From NCBI GenBank assembly GCA_020283515.1, contig JAHZTW010000001.1, positions 293,496,568-293,560,567 on the forward strand: a DNA stretch of 64,000 nt. The letters are read 5' to 3'. A program made the position numbers and the translations under genes. Every line of letters starts with the position of its first letter. The first letter of the stretch is position 1. The notes beneath the pieces were generated by a model. That model had not been told where the DNA came from, searched no databases, and worked only from the letters and a program-made list of their open reading frames with translations. Below, one piece after another: positions 34,011 to 44,267 of the stretch. This DNA comes from Alliaria petiolata. Its lineage: Eukaryota; Streptophyta; Magnoliopsida; Brassicales; Brassicaceae.

Positions 34011-34399
34011 AGAAAATAAGGCAGAGCTTCGCTGGGAATTTTTGAATGAGAAAAATAGAACTCAAGCTCTTCCTTTTATAGGAGAAGGGAGGAAATCCTA
34101 GGTATAAATTCGGATGGGCCTTAGACTATTGGGTTTTTCCTCTAAAAATCATCTTGGGCCCAGCCCTGAATGTCACACTATTGTAAAACGAAATCTAGTA
34201 AAAGTGTGCTAAGAGATTGGAAGAAGTAAAATATTTGTCATTATAGGTCAAAAGTAAGAACTACATCAGAGACAGTGGAATCTCTTTCAAACAAACCATA
34301 TATATATAGACTGAATGTCGATAGATCAAACGTAAAACAAGAGGTTACAAAAGCATATTTCATTTGTGAAAAAAATCCCAAATTTTCATTACAAGAAGA

Positions 34400-34600
34400 G
34401 ATGACTATATTCGATTAGATTCGTAAATCTTGTAGGAGATTCTCTACTTTGACTTTATATTTCCTTTGTTTTGGCCCGAGCAATTTTTACTTTGGTTTGA
34501 GCAATCTTTGCTTCAAGATTAGCTCCAATTTTCTCCATCCTCTCCGTCCAAATTTGTAACACCGTCTTCTTCAGGAGATGAGCGTGCAGGGTTACGCTAC
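34400..34600 (-). pseudogene. HSF-like gene, copy C: tail fragment only
   Basis: Matches only the C-terminal coding part and 3' flank of copies A and B (LQIWTERMEKIG-like and basic tail codons, AGATTCGTAAATCTTG). At about 34585 it jumps straight into the upstream flank block (GTTACGCTACGTCCATTGCTTC), so the whole DNA-binding domain has been deleted. Confidence 0.65.
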
Positions 34601-34724
34601 GTCCATTGCTTCATCTTTTTCAGCCTGCCTGGAGGAACCCCCTCCAAGACCGAAAAGACGGGATGCTGGGCTTAATTTAGGCCCATCATTAACTGGGCCG
34701 AAATAAATTATTGGCTATTTTATT

Positions 34725-34830
34725 TCTCTGTCAAAGGTGAGAAGAAGGCAAGTGGTTGGATCATGGAGTACTATCTCGTTGGTAAATCTTTCCAAGACCA
34801 AGTTCGATGGTGACTCTTTCCAACATAATT
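34725..34830 (+). pseudogene. NAC-domain remnant, second copy
   Basis: TCTGTCAAAGGTGAGAAGAAGGC and AAGTGGTTGGATCATGGAGTACT repeat the end of the NAC pseudogene at 29710-29800 (VKGEKKASGWIM-EYY). Only this short part remains. Confidence 0.6.
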
Positions 34831-35243
34831 TATTTATGTATTTTACTTTTGCAAATATCAATTTGCCTTATTGTAAAATTTGTGTTATACATAAGTATCT
34901 CTTGAAAATTGCCTTATTGTTTCTTCAAAGATAGGAAGCTAGTGGAACAAGTCTACGACTTCTACGGTTTTGGCATGTGCGATCAAAACAGGAAACTCAA
35001 GGATCTCAACTTTACCTTCTAGGTCAAGAAACCAAGAAAAAGTTAAATTTTTGTTGCCTAGGATTAACAGAACACTTAAAAATTCCTTAACTTTTCTATT
35101 AAAAAAAATGGAAAATAAAATATTCCCTTTTAATAAGGAGGTTAACTTATTATTTCAGATCTTTTTTCTTATATCAAAAAGAAATCCTAAGGCACCGTGG
35201 TCCACAAGAGAATCTCTAGGGTTTAACAGGCAGTGTCTCCGCC

Positions 35244-36401
35244 ATGAAATCACGGCGGCAAAACGTCTTGGAGGGTTCTGAAACCATCATCTCACGATCT
35301 TGTGAACCGATCATAATCCCAACTGATCTCATTCTCGAGGTATTTTCAAGATTGTCAGCAAAGTCTATTGGGAGATATCATTGTTTATCCAAGTTCTGGT
35401 CTTCCACACTTGACCGTCCGTATTTCAGAGACTTGTTCACGACCAGTTCTCTGTCTCGTCCTCAGATATTATTCGCTTACCAAAAAGACGGGGAGATTTT
35501 CTTCTTCTCGACACCTCAGCCTCAAAATACCCATGACTACTCGTCCTCTCCTGTAGCCGCTAGTTATTATATGAAAATTCCCTGTAACTTCTGCTTTGAA
35601 AGATTTAGTCCTATCAATGGCTTTTTCTCTATTAGACACACGAGGTCATTTGAAAAGTCGAGGTGGGCAACTATATATAATCCCACTACGGGACACTCCT
35701 TGGCACTAGAGCAACCAGAGAGGACGAAGAGAAGAGATCTCAAGAGCTTTTTAGGGTATGATCCAATTGAGAATCAATTCAAGGTATTGTCAATGACCTC
35801 GACAAGCTATCACGTTCTAACACTTGGTGCTCAAAACACCAAATGGAGAAAGATCGAACGTCGCATAATTCATAAACCTGTATGTAAAGCGATATGCATC
35901 AAAGGTTTTTTGTATTACCGAGCTAAGATTCACGGATCTTCAGAGGTTAATATGGTGGGTTGCTTTGATCTTAGGCGTGAGGAGTTCCGTTTTATGAAAT
36001 TAATGGAAAGTTTCAGTAGAGCAGTGCACAATGGAGCAACTCTGATAGATTACAATGGTAAGTTAGGCTCACTTATTTCGGAACATTCTTATTATATTGT
36101 TAGTGGAAGAAGTAGAAGTTTTGAGTTATGGGTTTTAGAAGACTTTGAAAAGCATAAATGGTCGAAGCATGTTTATGTATATCCTCCTTCGTGGAAGAAT
36201 ATAGTTGCAAGCTTATACTTTGTTGGAGTGATTGGTACAGATGAAATCGTTTTTTCGCGCTATGCGAATGACGATTTCTGCGTTATCTACTACAATATCA
36301 AGAACAACACTGTTGCTAGAGTTGAAATCCAAGGTATGGAAGTGTCTAGAGATAAAAGAGTTTACACTTTTCTAAACCATGTAGAGAACTTGAAGCTTTA
36401 A
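35244..36401 (+). CDS. F-box protein with F-box-associated (FBA type 3) domain, 385 aa
   Basis: Likely substrate adaptor of an SCF ubiquitin ligase. Residues about 22-65 form the F-box (IIPTDLILEVFSRLSAKSIG, RYHCLSKFWSS). The rest matches the plant F-box-associated domain with YNPTTGHSL, FLGYDPIENQFKVLSM, GFLYYRA and CFDLRREEF blocks. The single exon is usual in this family. The ATG follows a GTCTCCGCC leader, and a start here gives the common family N-terminus. The frame is intact and length normal. The substrate is unknown. It stands alone between decayed NAC and LOG pieces and has no visible partner nearby. Confidence 0.9.
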   Translation: MKSRRQNVLEGSETIISRSCEPIIIPTDLILEVFSRLSAKSIGRYHCLSKFWSSTLDRPYFRDLFTTSSLSRPQILFAYQKDGEIFFFSTPQPQNTHDYSSSPVAASYYMKIPCNFCFERFSPINGFFSIRHTRSFEKSRWATIYNPTTGHSLALEQPERTKRRDLKSFLGYDPIENQFKVLSMTSTSYHVLTLGAQNTKWRKIERRIIHKPVCKAICIKGFLYYRAKIHGSSEVNMVGCFDLRREEFRFMKLMESFSRAVHNGATLIDYNGKLGSLISEHSYYIVSGRSRSFELWVLEDFEKHKWSKHVYVYPPSWKNIVASLYFVGVIGTDEIVFSRYANDDFCVIYYNIKNNTVARVEIQGMEVSRDKRVYTFLNHVENLKL

Positions 36402-36936
36402 TTCAAGCGTTTAATTTTCTACTCTTAAGTTCTCATCATAAGGATCTTCATATTTTGTGTTGTCACTTATTTGATAACTATTTTTCCTGTTTTAATTCTG
36501 TGATTGTCTTAATCTTTAACGGATATTATATATATATATATATATGCATCCCCTTCACTACTGCAAGTTAGATTCCTTGTATTTATTTGTTTAGTTCTGT
36601 AGACAAACATAAGTTCATAAAACAAGACTGGGTTTAACGTCCATATTCAGATATGCTTCATATTGCTGAGTAATTATATTCTGCAAGAACACACAAATAT
36701 TATTTCGCTGTATAATGCTTAAAATGTAGATGCATTACAAAGAGCATTACCAAAGGTTTAAGGCAATCTTGGCAAAAAAAAGAAGTAAAAACAAGATTAC
36801 AATTCAACTTGGAATAACATCTGAACAAACTCAACGAATCCATAGAAGCATAAGGTTCCAAAACCGCTTCGGGTGTCTTCTTGAAGATATGGTGTTACTG
36901 ATTTCACGGTCAATGTTCTTGGAGATGATTGTAGCT
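36402..36936. other. 3' flank of the F-box gene, nothing recognised
   Basis: A TA microsatellite at about 36530-36545 and AT-rich sequence. The short frame at 36730 shows no family resemblance. Confidence 0.4.
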
Positions 36937-37057
36937 GGGATTGACTGTGAATTTTGGTAGATGTTGTTCCTCTGTGATTGACTGTGATTAACCGTTAATC
37001 AAATCACAGTTTCATGACTGTGATTTTTCAGGTGATAATCAAATCACAGTCAATCCC
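36937..37057. repeat. Inverted repeat (14-bp perfect arms)
   Basis: GGGATTGACTGTGA at 36937-36950 and its exact complement at 37044-37057, with further GATTGACTGTGATT and AATCAAATCACAG phrases between them. It abuts the end of the LOG fragment and may be a small foldback element. Confidence 0.6.
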
Positions 37058-37062
37058 ACCTC

Positions 37063-37206
37063 AAGTTTTTGGACAAGCTCTTTGGCATTAGAGGCATAGA
37101 CAAAGATGTGACGCTGAGATGGCTTGATAAAGCCATCATCAACGGCTTTATCTATGAAAGTGAGGAGGTAATTGTAATAACCATCCACATTTAACAAACC
37201 CACCTG
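37063..37206 (-). pseudogene. LONELY GUY (LOG) cytokinin-activating enzyme fragment
   Basis: One exon-like piece reads VGLLNVDGYYNYLLTFIDKA then VDDGFIKPSQRHIFVYASNA, the near-invariant C-terminal block of plant LOG phosphoribohydrolases. It follows an acceptor-like CTGCAG at its start. The upstream exons with the catalytic PGGxGTxxE motif are absent, and the 3' side runs into the inverted repeat. It is a gene fragment, not a functional enzyme. Confidence 0.8.
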
Positions 37207-37259
37207 CAGTTGTTTCCCCCCTCCCAAAGTGGAAACACAAAAGATCAAGACTTTGTTAT

Positions 37260-38640
37260 TATTTTGATTTCGGTTAGTGATTCAGAGAGCAACGAACAGT
37301 AGAAAGGTGGAGTGTCTTCTTTTTCTCTTACAAGCTTGTCGTGGGTTCCAAGTTGTGCCCACATTATTTACTTCAAATCACTCCTCCAGTGTTCCATACC
37401 CACCTGATATCAATTTGCAAGAACAGAGCAAGTAAAAGTAAATTTCAAATGAGTTTAGTTTTGGATTGACAAAAAAGATAAAGAGTCTTGTTGCTTAACT
37501 GTCAAGTACTGTAATCAAAGAACCCATCTTTTGTATTTAATTGCAGTTGTAATGGAAACAATGCCAAGTTTCGATAGAGATTATACTATAAACCAGACAC
37601 AATTGATCTTATAGAAGGTTATAGACACATTTATTTTGACAATACCTTCTTTTGGGTAGTCTCCATAGGATTGGTTAGACGTGGTATGCGCTAAGAGTGT
37701 CTAACGAGTAACAAACACGTTCAGGTTCCACAAAGTATCTAAGCTACTTAATTATTCTGTACCTGGTAATGCGATGAAACAATCGGAGTGGCTTGCCATT
37801 TCAGCTTTTCTTTGATGCATATCAGCCACAGCTCTTACCTCATCAAATGGACTAAGTATTCATTCAAGCTAAAAAGTAGTCTAAGACTACCTCTTTGTCC
37901 ATAAGAGTCCTTGGTATGATCCTGACCCATGAAAGCAAAGCAAGATGGAATCAAGATTGGGTTCGTTCATGAGGCTATTGTACAGTGGAATCTAGTAAAA
38001 GTGTGCTAAGAGACTGGAAGAAGTCAAATATACATTCAGTCCAAGTCCGGCTAGTGAGCGGATCTTATAAAACTTATCTAAATGTGGAATTAACAAAACT
38101 TTGAAGTTAAAGCCAAGGAGAAAAGTTTCACGTTTTAGCTAAGTTCTACGAAACAATCTAATTAGTGTCATGATATTTTATCTGATCCAATTGGATCTCT
38201 CCAATAAGACATGCATGTACATATCCAAAGGCAATATAGGCTAGAGCCTTTGCACGTTATAGCTCTTTTTGAAGAAATAGAGCAAACCCTAGAAGAGAAT
38301 TTACATTACATTAAACCAAACTGAAACCACAAACAACACTTTATAAATGGACTATTTGGTTTTCAATTCTACAGAATCCAAAGACATAAACGGCGAACAA
38401 CTGATCCGTTTGCAGTTGCTCCAAAGAACCTGAGCATCAATAATTGATTTCACATCTCCAAAGAATTTGTAGATTAAAGTAAACAAATTGGATTGGTTTG
38501 TTATTGAGGATATGTGCAACACTTCCAGAAACAAAAAAAATATAAAAAAACTTCTCTAATAGTCTAATTGGTCGTTCATGAAAGTAGAGAGGGTCCCCAA
38601 AAAAACCAAAAAAACGTTTGTGAAAAATCCCAAATTTACA
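37260..38640. other. Intergenic; right half is the 3' flank of HSF-like copy D
   Basis: 37260-37940 holds nothing recognisable. From about 37960 the sequence matches segments near 26760, 32735, 34180 and 30340-30980, including the unoccupied version of the solo-LTR target (GAGGCTATTGTACAG). No gene. Confidence 0.5.
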
Positions 38641-38643
38641 AGA

Positions 38644-39129
38644 TCAGATTCGTAAATTTTCCAAGAGATCCTCTACTTTGATCCTAGCTTTGATTGCCTT
38701 GGCACAAGCTCTATTTGATTTAGGTCTAGCTTTCGTCACTTCAAGCTTAGGAGCCGTTCTCTTTTTCCTTGCTTTGTATCTAGCTGGAGCAATAATCTCC
38801 ATCCTCTCCGTGAAAGCTTGTAACATCATCTTCTTCAGAAGATGAGGTTGACCTCTAACGAAATCTTCATGTCCATACTCATCCAAATGCCCATTCCCAA
38901 TGACTCTTTTAAAGCCATGACACTCAAGCTTTATAATAAAGCGTGTGTAATTCCTGCCCAATCCTACTGATTTCGAGAGAATCTCTGTGCAAAGCCCTTT
39001 TACATCCCAAACGATGAAAGTGTTGTTGCTTTCGCTACAAGAGATGATTGGATCCAACGAAGGATCATCCACAATCTTATATACTTTGGTGTAGAACGAA
39101 GGCAGTTCTTTTGGGATACTGGGAACCAT
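38644..39129 (-). CDS. HSF-type DNA-binding-domain protein, copy D (161 aa)
   Basis: Same architecture as copy B: HSF winged helix (FYTKVYKIVDDPSLDPIISC, NNTFIVWDVKG, VRGQPHLLKKMM) and a long basic tail (KARKKRTAPKLEVTKARPKS). The recognition helix reads FIIKLECHGF in place of FVRQLNTYGF. The start at 39129 aligns with copies A and B; in-frame ATGs farther upstream (39156, 39429) would add sequence the paralogs lack. No coiled coil follows. The upstream 1.15 kb is duplicated at 42070-43266. Confidence 0.72.
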   Translation of the reverse strand: MVPSIPKELPSFYTKVYKIVDDPSLDPIISCSESNNTFIVWDVKGLCTEILSKSVGLGRNYTRFIIKLECHGFKRVIGNGHLDEYGHEDFVRGQPHLLKKMMLQAFTERMEIIAPARYKARKKRTAPKLEVTKARPKSNRACAKAIKARIKVEDLLENLRI

Positions 39130-40279
39130 CCTCCTTATTGGTGGTCGTAAAACCATAGATTCCTGTGTATTTAATTTAAACCGTGCTAAAAGGGAAGACG
39201 AAGATATATGGAGAAGAAGCAGAAACCTAAACTGACCAAACCTGTAAGATCTTCGATTAAGGTTTTGTTTCGACGACTCCAATGAAATTAGCTTTTGGCT
39301 TGCAGGGGAAGAAAAGTGTATTTTATATAGAGAGATGACCGTGGAGGTTAACCCTACGTTTATTTCTTCATTAGTTGGGATTAACTTAAGCCCATCATTA
39401 AGCGGGCCGAAATTAACGTGGTGTTTCATAATTTATTAATCACAAGCCAGTATGTTTTTTTTTTGATGTTTAATATTTTTTTTACAGCAAATTTAAATCA
39501 TTGAGTTCCAACAACCAATATTTCGTTAATGTAATATAATGTTGTCAAAAGATCCTAGTTTCATCTAAAATATGTTGAAACTGCTGATGCCGCAACGAAT
39601 GCACCATCACATTCAAGATAAACACATAGAAGGAAAATAGGATCTGCTATTGGTTGAGGTAATTGCATGGTACTTCAAAGGAGGAGGATGATGTTCTGAT
39701 CTTGGTTTTTTAAGGAAGCACAAAACCTTTGAGACATACGACACAAACCCAAAGAAAGAAGTTAGCCTTGTGAAATCCAGAAACAGAAAATTGAGGATGT
39801 AATTAAACAACTTACTTCTCTTGAATACCATTAAACTATAACAAATCATAAGGCACAACCACAATCACAAGCCAAAGACACCTAAGAGTAAGAATCAACA
39901 ATCACAAGAAAGAAAGAAAAAAAAGTAGCTAATGACATCTGCATGAATCAACCAAAGATGGAAAGCTCCTACAATCTCATCCCCATTGAAACAAGAAAAT
40001 CATGTAGAAGACTTGAAACTTTCAAGATTTGCATCATCGAAATGTGAGAATATGTACACTAGAAGTTAAAAAAAAAGCCACATCTCTTTCAAACAAACCA
40101 CATGTTGATATATACTTAGATCAAAACATAAAACAAGAGGTTACAAAAAAAAACATATTTTGTTTCTGAAGAAACTTAAATTTCATTACCAATATACTAT
40201 TGATACACATAAAGACGAGATGGTAAAGTAACAAAAACAAGAAAGAAGAGAAGAAACCAAAGATGTAACAGAGAATACT
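39115..40279. repeat. Direct duplication, copy 1 (HSF start and upstream flank)
   Basis: Closely matches 42085-43266 in the same orientation, including CATAGATTCCTGTGTA, AAGATCCTAGTTTCATC and TGTTGATATATAC..AGATCAAAACATAAAAC. It ends at GAGAATACT, directly before the single N at 40280. Confidence 0.8.
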
Positions 40280-40280
40280 N
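40280..40280. other. Single ambiguous base at a sequence junction
   Basis: One N separates duplicated HSF-unit flank (ending GAGAATACT) from LINE coding sequence (starting ACGACACACATCAGCC). Its position at the exact junction suggests an assembly join of unknown length. Confidence 0.7.
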
Positions 40281-41978
40281 ACGACACACATCAGCCCAAG
40301 CTATCTTAGCTTTCCGAGGGTTCATGGTAGGGCCAGACCAAAGGAAAGCTGAGCATAATTTTTCGACTTCTCGAAGACATTCCCTTGGTAATCGAAATGC
40401 CGACAACCAGAAATTAGTAAGACTTACAAGCACAGAGCTAATAAGTTGTAAACGTCCCGCCATCGAAAGAGACCGAGCCGTCCATGAGGTAATTCTCTTT
40501 CTGATATTCTCTAACAAAGGAAGATAGTCATTAGCTCCCATGCGCTTCGTGAGAAGTGGTAATCCTAAGTAACGAACCGGTAATACACCAGTGTCAAACG
40601 GAAATTGTATATCCATCTGTTGTCGAGTATTGTCTTCAATGCCAGCATAATATATTGTTGACTTCTCCATGCTAATTTTTAACCCTGACATGTTGGCAAA
40701 ACAATCAAAGACCTCCACAATACTCTCTATCGATCTGATCTTACCATCTGTAAAAACCATGATATCATCCGCAAAACTCAAATGTGTAAGGCCTAAATTC
40801 TTGCATCTCGGGTGGTAGCCGAGTTTGTTGTCGCTTGCCGCCTTGTCTAATAGCTTTGAAAGCACATTCATACTGATTACGAACAGATACGGAGATAGAG
40901 CACAACCTTGACGAAGACCTCTCTCACTTTTAAAAAATCCAGCAAGCTCACCATTCACTTGCACCGAGAATGCTGCAGTTGTAACACAAAGAGAAATCCA
41001 GTCTATGAATTTTGATGGAAAATTCATAGTTGTGTGAGTATTCAACAAAAACGACCACTGAACGGAGTCAAACGCTTTTGATATATCAATCTTTATAGCA
41101 CAACGAGCTGAGACCGTATCCTTGTGATAGTCTTTAACCAATTCTGTCGCAAGAAGCAAGTTCTCGATTAAAAGTCTATCTTTAACGAAAGCAGACTGAT
41201 TCAAAGCTATGAACTCAGGAAGCGTCTCTTTCAAGCGATTGGCAATAATTTTGGAGATCACCTTGTATAACACGTTGCAACATGATATGGGCCTGTAATC
41301 CTTCATTTCTCTCGCCTCTGCTTTCTTCGGAATCAGAGCCAATATTGTTGTGTTTACACCTTTTAGGAGAAAACCTTTGACAAAGAAAGATTGAACAGCA
41401 ATAATGAACTCCTTCCCAATAATTGGCCAAGCCGCCTTGAAGAACTCGGTGGTGAAACCATCAGGCCCTGGAGATTTATCATTCGGCATAGAAAATAGAA
41501 CCCCCTTAATCTCCTCCTCTGTTACCTCTTTGACAAGTTGCGACTGCTCCGTTACAGAGCATTTATACGGCAAGATTTCTTCCAGTTCCTCAACACTTGC
41601 ACCGTCAAAATCCGTCGGTTTATGCTGCAGAAAATCTCGGAAAAAACCCTCTGCCTCTGCTTTAATTTCTTCAGACGTTGATACCACGTTCCCATCTCTG
41701 CAAAGTATTTCCTTGATGGTGTTTCTAGTTTCACGCACAGCTGCATATTTATGATATACCTTGTTGTTCTTATCTCCCACCTTTAACCAATGAAGTTTTG
41801 ATTTCTGCTTCAGAAATTTTTCCTCCAGATTTGAGACATTTTCCCATCGTCTAAGTGCCATATTTTCTTCCTCCATACTATGTTGTGTTGGGTTTCTCAT
41901 ATTCTCCTCCTGCTTCTCGCATAAGAACTCATAAGCCTCCTTGGTTTTCTTTGTCAAGTTACCCATTTTCTCTTTTGC
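40281..41978 (-). pseudogene. L1-type LINE reverse transcriptase fragment
   Basis: Minus-strand open frame covering the end of the endonuclease-RT linker (LKQKSKLHWLKVGDKNNK) and most of the reverse transcriptase: MPNDKSPGPDGFTTEF, LIPKKAEAREMKDYRPISCC, FVKDRLLIEN, IDISKAFDSVQW, RGLRQGCALSPYLF and the catalytic FADD box (LSFADDIMVF), then VRYLGLPL. The frame stays open through about 560 residues. Both the endonuclease and the 3' half are missing. On the 5' side it joins HSF-like coding sequence directly near 41978; on the 3' side it is cut at the N at 40280. Confidence 0.88.
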
Positions 41979-42105
41979 CAAACGATGAAAGTGTTGTTGC
42001 TTTAGCTCCAAGAGATGATTGAATCCAACGAATGATCATCCACAATCTTATATACTTTGGTGTAGAACGAAGGCAATTCCTTTGGGATACTGGGAATCAT
42101 CCTCC
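41979..42105 (-). pseudogene. HSF-like gene, copy E: start fragment fused to a LINE
   Basis: The first 40 or so codons of an HSF-like gene (IPSIPKELPSFYTKVYKIVD) with a stop in the SWS-SNN region, then an abrupt switch to LINE sequence within the NNTFIVW motif near 41978-41985. The remainder is absent. Confidence 0.75.
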
Positions 42106-43266
42106 TTATCGGTGGTCGTAAAACCATAGATTCCTGTGTAATTAATTTAAACTGTGCTAAAAGGGAAGACGAAGATATATGGAGAAGAAGCAGAAACCTA
42201 AACTGATCAAACCTGAGAGATCTTCAATTAGGGTTTCGTTTGGACGACCACTCCAATGAAATTAGCTTTTGGCTTGCAAGGGAAGAAAAGTGTATTTTAT
42301 ATAGAGAGATGACCGTGGAGGTTAACCCTACCGTCCAACGTTTATTTCTTCATTAGTTGGGACTAACTTAAGCCCATCATTAAACGGGCCGAAATTAACG
42401 GGGTGTTTATTAGTCACAAGCCCATCATTGATTTCAAATGAATTCTGAATTTTCGACTCCTGCCTCCAATCCCGCATCAGTGAGTTCCAACAATCAATAT
42501 CTCGTTAATGTTATATAATGTAGTGAAAAGATCCTAGTTTCATCTAAAATATGTTGAAACCGGTGATGCCGCAACGAATGCACCATCGCATTCAAGATAA
42601 ACACATAGAAGGAAAATAGCATATGCTATTGGTTGAGGTAATTGCATGGTACTTAAAATGAGGATGATGTTCTGTTCTTGGTTTTTTAAGAAAGCACAAA
42701 ACCTTTGAGACATACGTACATAAACCCTAAGAGAGAAGAAGTTAGCCTTGTGAAATCAAGCAAACAAGGAATGTGAGGATGTAAACAGCTTACTTCTCTT
42801 GAGTACCCATTAAACTATAACAAATCATAATTCATAAGGCACACCAACAATCACAAGCCAAAGAAACCTAAAAATCAATAATCACAAAAAAGAAAAAAAA
42901 GTACCTAATGACTTCTGCATGAATCAACCAAAGATGGAAAGCTCCAACAATCTCATCCCCATTGAAACAAGAAAATCATATAGAAGACTTCAAACTTTCA
43001 AGATTTGCATCATCAAAATGTGAGAATATGTACACTAGAAGTAAAAAAAAAAAAAAACACATCTCTTTCAAACAAACCACATGTTGATGTATACCGAATG
43101 TCATTAGATCAAAACATAAAACAACAGGTTACAAAAAAACATATATTGTTTCTGAAGAAACTTAAATTTCATTACCAATATACTTTTGATACACATTAAG
43201 ACGAGATGGATTAGTAACAAAAACAGGGAACAAGAAACAGAAACCCAACATGTAACAGAGAATACT
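42085..43266. repeat. Direct duplication, copy 2 (HSF start and upstream flank)
   Basis: Second copy of 39115-40279. Beyond GAGAATACT (ending 43266) it continues into sequence not found after copy 1. Short frames inside (for example 43005) are duplicated noncoding DNA. Confidence 0.8.
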
Positions 43267-43384
43267 GTAGATCAATTCATAAACATATATATCCGTTTCT
43301 GAAAAATCCCTAATTTCATTGCCACTAAAATGATTGATACAAGAATTCTACTTTGACACTGATAAAGACGAGATGACTTTCATG

Positions 43385-43790
43385 TGATTCAAATTTGTAA
43401 ATGTTGCAAGAGAAACTCTACTTTGGCTCTAGCTTTCCTTGCTTTGGCTTTAGCTATCTTTGCTTCAATCTTAGCTCCAAATCTCTCTTTCCTCTCGTTC
43501 CAGTCTTTGGTCGACAACCTCTTCTTCAAAAGCTGAGGCCGACCTCTCACGAAATCTTCGTGCCCAAACTCAAATCGCCCGATTCTTTTAAAGCCATGAA
43601 AGCGAAGCTCGGAGACAAACTACGGAAGTTCCTGCCAAACTCTACGGATTTCGGAAGAATCCTCCTGCGAAGCTCGTCGAGATTCAAAACGGTGAAATTG
43701 TTGTTGCTGTTTATACCGCAAGAGATGATTGGATCCCACAAAGGATCATCCACAATCTTATATACTTTGATGTAGAACGAATGAAGAGAT
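43385..43790 (-). pseudogene. HSF-like gene, copy G (frameshifted, no start codon)
   Basis: Reads FYIKVYKIVDDPLWDPIISC, an insertion in the SNNNFTVL strand, and RILPKSVEFGRNF. One base is then missing, and the recognition-helix region continues in another frame (ELRFHGFKRIGRFEFGHEDF, then RGRPQLLKKR and a lysine/alanine tail). The codon where paralogs have the start Met is not ATG. It is most similar to copy F. Confidence 0.75.
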
Positions 43791-43799
43791 GAAATAAGA

Positions 43800-44195
43800 C
43801 GATTTTACTGGTAAAGTTTTACTCGTTAACATTGTTAAATCCGTTATTTATTCTTCTTAATCGAACACTCTAATTCGAATTTTGTACATGTCTAACATCT
43901 CTTCAAAAAAATATCCAAATTGCATACCAGACATTCCTGATAGTTTTCCTAAAAAATAATTATAATAATTAATAACCCAAAGTGGCGTCATGGTGAGAAG
44001 TGTGTTTTATACATAATCGTCCTGACATCTTTGTGATAGCTACCATAAACACGTGACCGAATCCTGACACAGAAGATTGCGATGTTTTTTATATTAATTA
44101 TTATATTTTCTTACGTTTTATATCATAGCATGATGGTGTGATCGATAAATTATAATCTTATTAAAAAAAACACTATTTTAGTATAAACGAATCAC
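43800..44195. other. Intergenic before the WSD gene
   Basis: AT-rich, no gene. It is the presumed promoter region of the WSD gene, but no clear TATA box was fixed. Confidence 0.4.
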
Positions 44196-44267
44196 ATGAA
44201 CATGGTTACATGGGAGATGAAAGAGACATTGAAACAAAAGTGGCGCAACGAGAAGAGTAAACAGACA

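Larger units (their letters stand above)
32752..34177. mobile_element. Solo LTR, 1,426 bp
   Basis: Starts TGTAACACC and ends TGTCACA, flanked on both sides by CTATT (32747-32751 and 34178-34182). A paralogous segment at 37968-38000 reads GAGGCTATTGTACAGTGGAA without interruption, proving the boundaries. No retroviral-type coding region or second LTR is present, so it is a recombined solo LTR, probably Gypsy type by its length and TGTAACACCC start. A TATA-like CTTTTATAGG sits near 34074. The interior has a W-box array and a GGCGGC-rich tract. Open frames inside are not gene-like. Confidence 0.88.

Noticed and set aside
36730..36960. 76-codon plus-strand frame after the F-box gene
   Set aside because: No family resemblance, poor context, and it runs into the inverted repeat.
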